The notes below the pieces were generated by a model, which saw only the letters and a program-made list of their open reading frames with translations, was not told where the DNA came from and did not search any database. A DNA stretch of 50,897 nucleotides, from positions 1 to 50,897 of the forward strand of contig JAGAZE010000015.1 in assembly GCA_017940185.1 (NCBI GenBank). The letters run 5' to 3'. Position numbers and translations under genes: made by a program. The DNA is from Bacteroidaceae bacterium (GTDB lineage: Bacteria > Bacteroidota > Bacteroidia > Bacteroidales > Bacteroidaceae). Below are positions 1 to 6,978 of the stretch, one piece after another (the first letter of the stretch is position 1; each line of letters opens with the position of its first letter).

Positions 1-392
1 ATACGTTCTATTCTCTCATCCAGCCAGAGCCGAACTATTATAACTACTGGTGTAGTCAAGTACATGGACTATGTCACGAAGATACTGACTCTGCTCCTGT
101 ATTCCCTAAAGTATGGGCGCAAATAGAGCCGTTAATTCAGGGCTTGCCTCTCGTAGCTCATAACAAGCCCTTTGACGAAGGTTGTCTGAAGGCTGTGTTC
201 CGTGTCTATCAGATGGACTATCCCGACTATGAGTTCTATGATACCCTTTGTGTTTCACGGCGAGTGCTTCCAGATTTGGAGAATCATCAGCTTCATACAG
301 TAGCTGCAGCCTGTGGTTATGAGTTGAAAGATCATCATCATGCCCTTGCTGACGCAGAAGCCTGTGCAGCGATAGCCATCAAAATTCTTTAA
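1..392 (+). CDS. DEDDh 3'-5' exonuclease (DnaQ/epsilon-like), 5' end outside window
   Basis: Only the last 129 residues are present; the reading frame is already open at base 3 and the start lies upstream of the window. Family features visible are the Exo II segment VAHNKPFD (around base 150) and the Exo III signature HHALADAEA near the C-terminus, whose His and Asp are metal-site residues of the DEDDh superfamily (DNA polymerase III epsilon, RNase T). The family removes nucleotides from 3' ends of DNA or RNA. The next gene starts 6 bases after this stop, so the two are probably co-transcribed. The Exo I motif (DxE) cannot be seen because the N-terminus is missing. The exact substrate is unknown; a stand-alone proofreading-like or repair nuclease is most likely. 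Confidence 0.85.
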   Translation, partial: TFYSLIQPEPNYYNYWCSQVHGLCHEDTDSAPVFPKVWAQIEPLIQGLPLVAHNKPFDEGCLKAVFRVYQMDYPDYEFYDTLCVSRRVLPDLENHQLHTVAAACGYELKDHHHALADAEACAAIAIKIL

Positions 393-398
393 TTGCCC

Positions 399-1617
399 AT
401 GGAAGTGACTCGCATCAGCAACGCACTTGCTGCGTATCTGTCCATCCATGAGACAATCATGGAGGAATATCAGAATCTGATAGTCTTTGCCCTTTCTTTC
501 TTGGTGCAAAAGGAAAGGGAAAGACTATCTTTGCCATATCACATCAACATCATTGATGAACTGCATATCAATGAAAATGGTCACAGCCGCATATTGCTGA
601 AACTACTGCAATACCAGAATGAACAAGGTGAATACACATTTCTTCATTCGCTGTTCAGTTACATCAATGTACATACCCACTCATCCAACTTTTCTCGGAT
701 TGAAATAAAGAGACCACTCCTTACACAAGAAGAAGCAAGGATTGACCTATGGCTCCGTGACTGGGAAAGTGGTTATGCCATTATCTTCGAGAACAAAGCT
801 TGTGATGCCGTAGACCAAGAAGAACAGTTGTCCAGATACATCAACAAGACCATTACCGAGGGGTTCAGCAAAGAAAAGATCTTTGTTGTGTACCTTCCTT
901 CTTATGCCCATGAGCCTGACGAACAGTCTTGGGGCGATTACAAAAAGGAGTTTGAGGAAAGATATGTTAATCTTTCCTTCAGGGATGACATCCTTGCCTG
1001 GCTGAAAGACGATGTTCTTCCCAATATCCCAAGTAGCAATATCTATCTCTACACTGCGGTAGTGCAATACATTGACTACTTGGAAGGATATTTCTTACTC
1101 AGAAAAATAAACAACAGAATGAATATGAATTTAGACAATCTTATTTCATCTCAGTTTGAACTTGATAAGTTCAGCACTGACAAAGAGCGTATTAAAGTGC
1201 TTCAGGAGAAAATTGATGACATGCAAGAAGTCGTCAATTCCATGCAAACACTTCAAGGACGACTCTGTCAATCTATCTTTTGAAGATTGGCAAAAGAAGA
1301 CCAAAGAACTCTTCCCCGAGTTGCATCCTTGCGAAAGAGGAGCCTTGACTGATGTTTCGCTAATATTGGAAGGGAAAAAGGTGGACATCTTTATCAGCAG
1401 TAATTCAAAAATGTACTGCCAAGTTGAGTTTTCTCCTTCTTTGCCGCAAGAAGAGCGAGATATAAATGGCACATGTATTGAGAAACTTAAAGACCTTCTG
1501 CCCAGTTGCAATACTAATTGTGTATGGAAGTATATTTCACCTCTTGAATTTGACGAGGTTTTTCAACTTTTCATTGAAGTGGTGAACAGATGTAAACAAA
1601 TGGCCAACAATGGATAA
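399..1617 (+). pseudogene. PD-(D/E)XK nuclease-superfamily protein, apparently frameshifted
   Basis: Read from ATG 399, the first frame runs to a stop at 1281-1283. It contains the PD-(D/E)XK core: Asp116 in RIDLWL, then Glu131 and Lys133 in FENKA. A second frame, open through 1617, continues with what reads like the natural C-terminal half (starting near KHFKDDSVNLSFEDW). Moving one base forward near 1246-1250 (the AAA in ATGCAAACAC) joins the halves into one protein of about 405 residues, close to the usual size of this family of restriction-like or defence-associated nucleases. The second half has no convincing start or ribosome site of its own. The gene may be a real pseudogene, a recoded gene or an assembly error. 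It follows the exonuclease by 6 bases and overlaps the next nuclease gene by 8 bases. Confidence 0.7.
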
Positions 1618-2755
1618 AGAACTTGAACTGCTGTCGGATTGGCTGAAACACCAAAACGACTTACCCAAGAAGCGTACCCATAAGGAAACGCTTCTCGACA
1701 TAGCTGGTATCGATCATCTGGAGAACCACTGGTCGGACATATATGCTTATTTCTTTAACCCGAAAGCCTCTCATGGGCTTTCAAGGTTATTCATTGACTC
1801 CTTGCAGGACATCCTCTGCTCAAAGACTGAACAATCCCCTTTGATGATGAAATCATTTTCCGTCCTTCGCGAATGCGGTGTACAGGACGAGAAAGGCAAC
1901 ACGAAACGCATTGATCTTCTCCTCCAAAACGAGGACGAGGCTATCATCATTGAAAACAAGGTATATGCCGCTCTCTATAATAGACTTGACCTGTACTGGA
2001 ACAAGCCGAATGTCCCGGAAGAGAACAAAAGAGGAATTGTACTCTCACCTTGGGCAACGCCTGTGAAATTCCACAACTTCGTGAACATAACCCACGAGGA
2101 TTTTGCCCACACTATTGAGAATAACTTGTCTGCATATTTTGCCACCGCCAACCCCAAATCCCTTATATTGCTGCAAGATTTTATTCAGAACATCTATAAT
2201 GTCACACACGCCATGAACGAAGAAGAAGTATATTTTTATTTTGAAAACAGAGAAAAGATAAATCGTCTTGCTGAAATACGCAAAAACGTTGTATCGCACA
2301 TTTGGAAAACGATTGAGGAGGATGGAAATACCAAACTGCTGAAGCCGCTTTTCAAAGAGAACGGAATGAAGCTATCTATCAAGACCAAGAATAATGTCGA
2401 TTACTGCTACTATACTTTCGATGCATTGCCAGACAAAGTGATGTTGACATTGGTCTATGATACGCTGTGGAATTATGATAAAGATGGATGCCGCATACGC
2501 ATGTTCCTTGAACTCCAGTCCAAGGAAATGATAAAATTCGTAAAGGACATGAAGGACACTCTTGAACTTGAACCAGATGGCCATAAAGAAGATACCACGT
2601 GGTGGCATTACAAAGGGACTAAAATTACTTTTACACCTAAAGAACTTGCCAATAGCAACGATATTGCCACACGAATTGTCAATACCATAAAAGAATCGCA
2701 TTTCTACGAGGACGGTCAGAAAATAATTGCCCTTTGGAAAGAACACCACAAATGA
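1610..2755 (+). CDS. PD-(D/E)XK nuclease-superfamily protein
   Basis: The 381-residue product has an intact PD-(D/E)XK core: Asp102 in RIDLLL followed by Glu115 and Lys117 in IENKVYA. This is the arrangement of the PDDEXK_4-type proteins widespread in Bacteroidota. The N-terminal stretch LENHWSDIYAYFF resembles the conserved helix that precedes the core in these proteins. The core predicts Mg-dependent phosphodiester cleavage, but the biological target is unknown. The start ATG lies inside the end of the preceding frameshifted nuclease gene (8-base overlap). The stop overlaps the next start in an ATGA junction, so translation of the three genes is probably coupled. It is distinct in sequence from its upstream relative, so this is not a recent tandem duplication. 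Confidence 0.8.
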   Translation: MDKELELLSDWLKHQNDLPKKRTHKETLLDIAGIDHLENHWSDIYAYFFNPKASHGLSRLFIDSLQDILCSKTEQSPLMMKSFSVLRECGVQDEKGNTKRIDLLLQNEDEAIIIENKVYAALYNRLDLYWNKPNVPEENKRGIVLSPWATPVKFHNFVNITHEDFAHTIENNLSAYFATANPKSLILLQDFIQNIYNVTHAMNEEEVYFYFENREKINRLAEIRKNVVSHIWKTIEEDGNTKLLKPLFKENGMKLSIKTKNNVDYCYYTFDALPDKVMLTLVYDTLWNYDKDGCRIRMFLELQSKEMIKFVKDMKDTLELEPDGHKEDTTWWHYKGTKITFTPKELANSNDIATRIVNTIKESHFYEDGQKIIALWKEHHK

Positions 2756-3263
2756 CAAGCTACATCTCCAACTCCGCCCATTACAAAGAAGTGCTTTCGC
2801 GCGTGAAGACTGTGAAGCAGACGCTTTGGATTGGTCTGCTGACATCAAAGACCTATATATAGAGATAGGAAAGGAGAAGAAGCCATTCCTTGCTCTCATT
2901 GCCATGCTCATCCGTCGTGGTGTGGAGGTAAGGCTCATTCATGCAAAAGAACCTGGACCAAACTTCAGGGAGGACTTTGACAAGTACCCTGTTCTCTACG
3001 ACCGCTTGGAGCGAGTGCTTTGTCTGCGTGTTCATTTCAAGATGTTTGTCTTTGATGGCAAGGAGGTGTATGTGGGTAGTGCAAATCTCACGGGTGCGGG
3101 AATTGGCATGAAGGCTGAAACGACTCGCAACTTCGAGGCGGGCATCCTGACAGATAACCCTGAAATCGTTGAACAAGCAATGAACCAGTTCGACGAAGTA
3201 TGGATGGGAAAGCATTGCAAAAAATGCAAGCGTAGAGATTTCTGCGCAGACCCAATCAAATAA
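2752..3263 (+). pseudogene. Phospholipase D-like (HKD) nuclease-type protein, apparently frameshifted
   Basis: Translation from ATG 2752, which overlaps the previous stop in ATGA, gives MTSYISNSAHYKEVL... then TLWIG and soon a stop. The rest of the protein continues in another frame from 2838 (ADIKDLYIE) to 3263. One base appears to be missing near 2836, since a single extra base restores a continuous protein of about 170 residues. The downstream part carries one HKD motif (H-F-K then D six residues on, in VHFKMFVFD) followed by VGSANLTGAG, the normal post-HKD segment of PLD-superfamily phosphodiesterases. The C-terminus has a Cys cluster (CKKCKRRDFC) that could bind zinc. One HKD motif implies that an active enzyme would be a dimer, as in Nuc-like nucleases. 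Confidence 0.7.
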
Positions 3264-3294
3264 CTTTTTTGACGAACATTTCATTTTTCCTCAA

Positions 3295-3331
3295 CCTCTG
3301 CCACCAACTGGCAGAGGCCTTTGTTTTCTTT
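3295..3331 (+). terminator. Rho-independent terminator after the nuclease genes
   Basis: A perfect 9-bp stem (CCTCTGCCA at 3295-3303 and TGGCAGAGG at 3309-3317) with a 5-base loop is followed by the T-rich run CCTTTGTTTTCTTT. It separates the nuclease run from the AAA+ gene. It also argues against the TTG at 3321, inside the T-run, being the start of that gene. Confidence 0.75.
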
Positions 3332-3359
3332 GCACTATAAAACTTCACATGAACCAAAA

Positions 3360-5018
3360 ATGTATAAGAAAATGGCAGCAAGGAAGAAACTTGATTTGCT
3401 CACAGCAGTTGAGCAGATTGTGGAAAAAGCACAGGGTACGGGGCTTAGTAGCGAATTTTATCGCAAAGCTAACAGATATATTAAATATGTGTCGGAAAAA
3501 CTGGAACTTACTCAAGAGCAAAGTGTGATGATGGCGCTGTTTATAGACAATAGTGATGATACGAAAATCGCCATAAGCGACTTCAGCAAGTTTCTGAACT
3601 GTCGAACCACTAGGATTATCAGATATATGTCGGAGATTGATGTTCTCGAGAAAAGGGAACTGGTCAGATGCAGACGTGATGGTAACCATATCACCTATAG
3701 GGTTCCCTTAGAGGTTGTAGAGGCTTTTAAGAACAATGAGAAGTACATTCCTAAAGACTGTTCTGGCCTTTCATGTCAGGAGCTGTTCGGAGAGATAGAA
3801 AATGTGTTTGATTTGCGGAAAAATGACGAATTAACTTATGATGCAACCGTAGAAAAGATAAGGCATTTGTTCAATTGTAACAGCCAGCTGCTTTATGTTC
3901 AGAAGGTACGGAGCTACGGCATGTCTGAAGGCGACAAAATGATGCTGATTCTATTTTCTCATCTATTTGTGAATAACAACGATGAAAATATCGGGTATTA
4001 TGACCTTTGTTTCCTTTTTGACAAAAGCTGCTGGAGAGATATTAAGTTATGTCTAAATGATGGAGAAAATATACTTTTTACAGAAAAGATGATAGAGTAC
4101 AACAACGCCGATGGATTTGTTAACAGAGAATCTTTCCGTATGACAGCTGAAGCAAAACGTCAATTGTTTACAGAACTCAACCTTTCTTCTTTGAATCAAA
4201 ACAATAACCGTCGCGACATGATTAAATCCGAAGATATCGTACCCAAAAATCTATTCTATGGAGATAAAATTAATTCCCAAATTGAAGAATTGGGCGGACT
4301 ACTGGATGACGTGCAATACAAACAAATCCGTACACGCATGAAAGACTCGGGGTTCCGTTGTGGCTTTACTTGCCTCTTCTATGGTTCTGCCGGAACTGGC
4401 AAAACCGAAACTGTGTTACAACTGGCAAGACAAACGGGCCGTGACATTATGCAAGTCAATATATCCCAAATTAAGAGCATGTGGATAGGCGAAAGCGAGA
4501 AGAACATAAAGCAAGTATTCGACAATTATCGGGCCAAGGCAAAAAAGTGTCGTATTACCCCAATTCTCTTATTCAACGAGGCTGATGCTATCATTGGTAA
4601 ACGTCAGGAAGGAGCCGAGAGAGCTGTTGACAAAATGGAGAACGCTATCCAAAATATCATCCTTCAGGAAATGGAAACGCTTGACGGTATTCTCATTGCT
4701 ACAACCAATCTGGCACAAAACATGGACAAAGCTTTTGAACGGCGATTCCTCTATAAAATCAAGTTCGAGAAACCTACCACAGAGGCTCGTATGAGTATGT
4801 GGCGTGAAATGATACCAGTTCTGAAGGAAGAGGAAATACGAATTTTAGCCACAAAGTATGATTTCAGTGGCGGTCAGATAGAAAATATTGCCAGACATTA
4901 TACGATCGGAAATATCCTTCATGGTGAGTCCAAGAACATTGTGGAAGAGTTGACCGTCTACTGTGACAGCGAAAGACTTGAAACCAAAGGAACACGCAAA
5001 ATCGGATTTTGCTTATAA
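3360..5018 (+). CDS. AAA+ ATPase with N-terminal winged-helix-like region
   Basis: The product from ATG 3360 is 552 residues. The C-terminal third is an AAA+ module: Walker A GSAGTGKT (342-349), Walker B ILLFNEADA (around 402-409, Glu407), sensor-1 ATTN and an arginine-finger region FERRF. Note that Walker B reads L-F-N-E rather than D-E, with Asn before the catalytic Glu. The N-terminal part contains a likely winged helix (ISDFSKFLNCRTTRIIRYMSEIDVLEKRELV), suggesting DNA or protein recognition. In-frame codons back to TTG 3321 exist but lie in the preceding terminator, so ATG 3360 or ATG 3372 is preferred. The cellular role is unknown. The position beside several nucleases suggests a mobile or defence context, but the terminator between them weakens the case for one operon. 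Confidence 0.8.
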   Translation: MYKKMAARKKLDLLTAVEQIVEKAQGTGLSSEFYRKANRYIKYVSEKLELTQEQSVMMALFIDNSDDTKIAISDFSKFLNCRTTRIIRYMSEIDVLEKRELVRCRRDGNHITYRVPLEVVEAFKNNEKYIPKDCSGLSCQELFGEIENVFDLRKNDELTYDATVEKIRHLFNCNSQLLYVQKVRSYGMSEGDKMMLILFSHLFVNNNDENIGYYDLCFLFDKSCWRDIKLCLNDGENILFTEKMIEYNNADGFVNRESFRMTAEAKRQLFTELNLSSLNQNNNRRDMIKSEDIVPKNLFYGDKINSQIEELGGLLDDVQYKQIRTRMKDSGFRCGFTCLFYGSAGTGKTETVLQLARQTGRDIMQVNISQIKSMWIGESEKNIKQVFDNYRAKAKKCRITPILLFNEADAIIGKRQEGAERAVDKMENAIQNIILQEMETLDGILIATTNLAQNMDKAFERRFLYKIKFEKPTTEARMSMWREMIPVLKEEEIRILATKYDFSGGQIENIARHYTIGNILHGESKNIVEELTVYCDSERLETKGTRKIGFCL

Positions 5019-5396
5019 AAACTGAAATTTCGGGCAGAACACTGTTTTGCTCCTCGCCTTTCCTTGTGTTCGATATTACCATTATTACCGATGTGGCTTT
5101 TTGCTCGCACGTTTACCCCGACACGTAATAACATACTGATTGCAAACGCTTACTGAGGTGCAGGCCGACTTTTGCCGCAAACACCGCTTGGCATGGGCTG
5201 AGGGCTCTATTTGTCAGATCGATACAATCCAGGGGCATACTCATTGGCGTACGCAAAAAAAAATCAACTTTTCAGTGTTATCACATTTGAATGTTATACC
5301 TTTGCCGATGAAGCAGCACCCGGAAGTGCGCGCGTAGACAACGCTCAGGCAATATCCTGATATATATCGTAAACACTAACTTAATGCTATCCAGTT
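5019..5396. other. Intergenic region between the AAA+ gene and the OmpA lipoprotein gene
   Basis: No convincing gene is present. A 65-codon open frame at 5140-5337 has no recognisable sequence and runs through the promoter of the next gene. The composition shifts here from the A+T-rich left island toward the more G+C-rich remainder. The only clear signal is the -7 promoter box annotated separately. Confidence 0.6.
5297..5304 (+). promoter_or_regulatory. Promoter -7 box of the OmpA lipoprotein gene
   Basis: TACCTTTG followed by C matches the Bacteroidota -7 consensus TAnnTTTG. No good TTTG -33 box is seen at the expected 19-21 base spacing. The start codon is about 90 bases downstream. Confidence 0.6.
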
Positions 5397-6083
5397 ATGA
5401 AAAAAATGAAATTCTTCACGTTAGCCCTTTGCGTAGCTTTCGTTTGCAGTTGTACAACCAAGCAGGGCACAGGCACCCTGTTAGGTTCAGGCGCCGGTGC
5501 AATCATTGGCGGCGTATTGGGACAAGTTATCGGTAAAGACTCTAAGAGTACCGCTATCGGCGCAGCCATCGGTGGTGCCGTAGGTGCCGGAGCCGGTGCC
5601 ATCATCGGCAAGAAGATGGACAAAGTGGCAGCCGCTGCTGCACAGGTGGAAAATGCCAAGGTAGAAGAAATTACCGATGCCAACGGTTTGAAGGCTGTGA
5701 AGGTGACATTTGACTCGGGCATACTCTTTGCCACCGGTAAGGCCGACCTCAACACAGTGTCGAAAGCCTCTCTGCAAAACTTCGCCAACGTGGTGAAAGC
5801 CGACAATCAGATACAAGTCGATGTGCAAGGTCACACCGATAGCACAGGCAGCGATGCTGTCAACAATCCCCTCTCGGTGAAGCGTGCACAGTCGGTGGTC
5901 AATTATCTGGTGGAGTGCGGCGTGCCCTATGCGCAGTTTGCCAAAGTGGAAGGTCTCGGCTCCACGATGCCCGTGGCCAGCAATGAGACAGCTGCCGGAC
6001 GCCAGCAGAACCGCCGCGTGGAGGTATACATGTATGCCTCGCAGGCAATGATAGATGCCGCCAATAGTCAGGCTGGCAACTAA
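5397..6083 (+). CDS. OmpA-family lipoprotein with glycine-zipper region
   Basis: The 228-residue precursor has a lipoprotein signal peptide ending in VCSC, with Cys19 as the predicted lipidated residue. Next comes a Gly/Ala-rich stretch (about 26-75) with repeated GAxxGGxxG patterns typical of glycine-zipper proteins. The C-terminal OmpA-like domain (about 95-220) contains the peptidoglycan-binding signature region GHTDSTGSDAVN and the terminal NRRVEVYM. The architecture is that of YiaD/Pal-type envelope lipoproteins, which tether the outer membrane to peptidoglycan. The gene has its own promoter and is followed by a strong hairpin, so it is probably monocistronic. mtgA downstream also acts on peptidoglycan. 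Confidence 0.9.
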   Translation: MKKMKFFTLALCVAFVCSCTTKQGTGTLLGSGAGAIIGGVLGQVIGKDSKSTAIGAAIGGAVGAGAGAIIGKKMDKVAAAAAQVENAKVEEITDANGLKAVKVTFDSGILFATGKADLNTVSKASLQNFANVVKADNQIQVDVQGHTDSTGSDAVNNPLSVKRAQSVVNYLVECGVPYAQFAKVEGLGSTMPVASNETAAGRQQNRRVEVYMYASQAMIDAANSQAGN

Positions 6084-6106
6084 CAGCCCTTCGCAACAAC
6101 ACACAC

Positions 6107-6169
6107 AAGCCCCTCCCTCCCCGGTATCCGACAAGCGGGGAGGGGAGGGGCTTTCGCTAAAGGCGAAAG
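6107..6169 (+). terminator. G+C-rich double hairpin after the OmpA lipoprotein gene
   Basis: A 16-17 bp stem (AAGCCCCTCCCTCCCC at 6107-6122 against GGGGAGGGGAGGGGCTT at 6137-6153, one bulged base) is immediately followed by a second hairpin (CTTTCGC-TAAA-GGCGAAAG, 6151-6169). The two share three bases. There is no T-run, so it may act as a terminator, a transcript-stabilising structure, or both. Confidence 0.6.
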
Positions 6170-6194
6170 GCAATAACGACAGAATAAGAATTAG

Positions 6195-6917
6195 TTGAAG
6201 AGCGTGAAACGAGTGCTACGCATCATAGGCAAGACCTTGAAGTGGGTGTTGATAGTGTTTTTCACGAGCAGCATCCTAGCGGTGATAGTCTATCGCTGGG
6301 TGCCCGTGTATGTCACACCGCTGATGGTGTTCAACACTATCGGCCATGTGGTGAAAGGCGAGCGTGCCACCTTCTACCACGAGTGGGTGCCTCTGGAGCG
6401 CATGTCGCCACATCTGCCCATAGCCGTCATCTCCAGCGAAGACCAAAACTATCCCATACATCACGGCTTTGATATGAAGGCAATAGAGCAGGCCGTGGAG
6501 TACAACAAGACACATGAGCGTAAACGGGGTGCCTCCACCATCAGTCAGCAGACAGCCAAGAACGTTTTTCTCTGGCAAAGCAGAACATGGTTCAGAAAGG
6601 GACTCGAAGCCTACTTCACCTTCCTCATAGAACTCTTCTGGCCTAAGGAGCGCATTATAGAGGTGTACCTCAACTCCATTGAGATGGGCGACGACATCTA
6701 CGGAGCACAGGCTGTGGCCGAACACCACTTCAACAAGACAGCAAAGCTACTCACACGCGAAGAGTGCGCACTCATTGCAGCATCGCTGCCCAACCCCCAC
6801 AAGTATAATTCTGCCCAGCCATCACCCTATCTGTATAAACGACAGAGAGCCATCCTGCGACAGATGAACTTCGTGGAATATGCCTACCCGCAACTAAAGG
6901 GGTATACAGACAAGTAG
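6195..6917 (+). CDS. mtgA: Monofunctional biosynthetic peptidoglycan transglycosylase (GT51)
   Basis: The 240-residue protein has one N-terminal membrane anchor (about 17-40) and a periplasmic GT51 domain. The catalytic Glu82 sits in ISSEDQNYPIHHGFD. The motifs GASTISQQTAKN and RIIEVYLNSIEMG are those of glycosyltransferases that polymerise lipid II into glycan strands. Length and layout match MtgA, with no transpeptidase domain. The first usable codon is TTG 6195; a GTG three codons later is the alternative, and no ATG fits. It lies between the OmpA lipoprotein gene and pcrA, 61 bases before the latter, in a gap filled with short repeats. Confidence 0.93.
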   Translation: MKSVKRVLRIIGKTLKWVLIVFFTSSILAVIVYRWVPVYVTPLMVFNTIGHVVKGERATFYHEWVPLERMSPHLPIAVISSEDQNYPIHHGFDMKAIEQAVEYNKTHERKRGASTISQQTAKNVFLWQSRTWFRKGLEAYFTFLIELFWPKERIIEVYLNSIEMGDDIYGAQAVAEHHFNKTAKLLTREECALIAASLPNPHKYNSAQPSPYLYKRQRAILRQMNFVEYAYPQLKGYTDK

Positions 6918-6977
6918 ACAAGTTGACAAGTTTTTTCCCAAACGACCAGACGACTAAACGACCGAACGACCAACCAA
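6908..6977. repeat. Two adjoining micro-repeat tracts between mtgA and pcrA
   Basis: Three head-to-tail octamers (AGACAAGT, AGACAAGT, TGACAAGT; 6908-6931) begin at the mtgA stop codon. A T-run follows, then about five copies of a 7-8 base ACGACCxA-like unit (6940-6977) up to the pcrA start. A related tract occurs in the ftsY coding sequence. Confidence 0.7.
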
Positions 6978-6978
6978 C

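Noticed and set aside
5140-5337. 65-codon + strand frame before the OmpA lipoprotein gene
   Set aside because: It covers the promoter box and shows no recognisable sequence or ribosome site.
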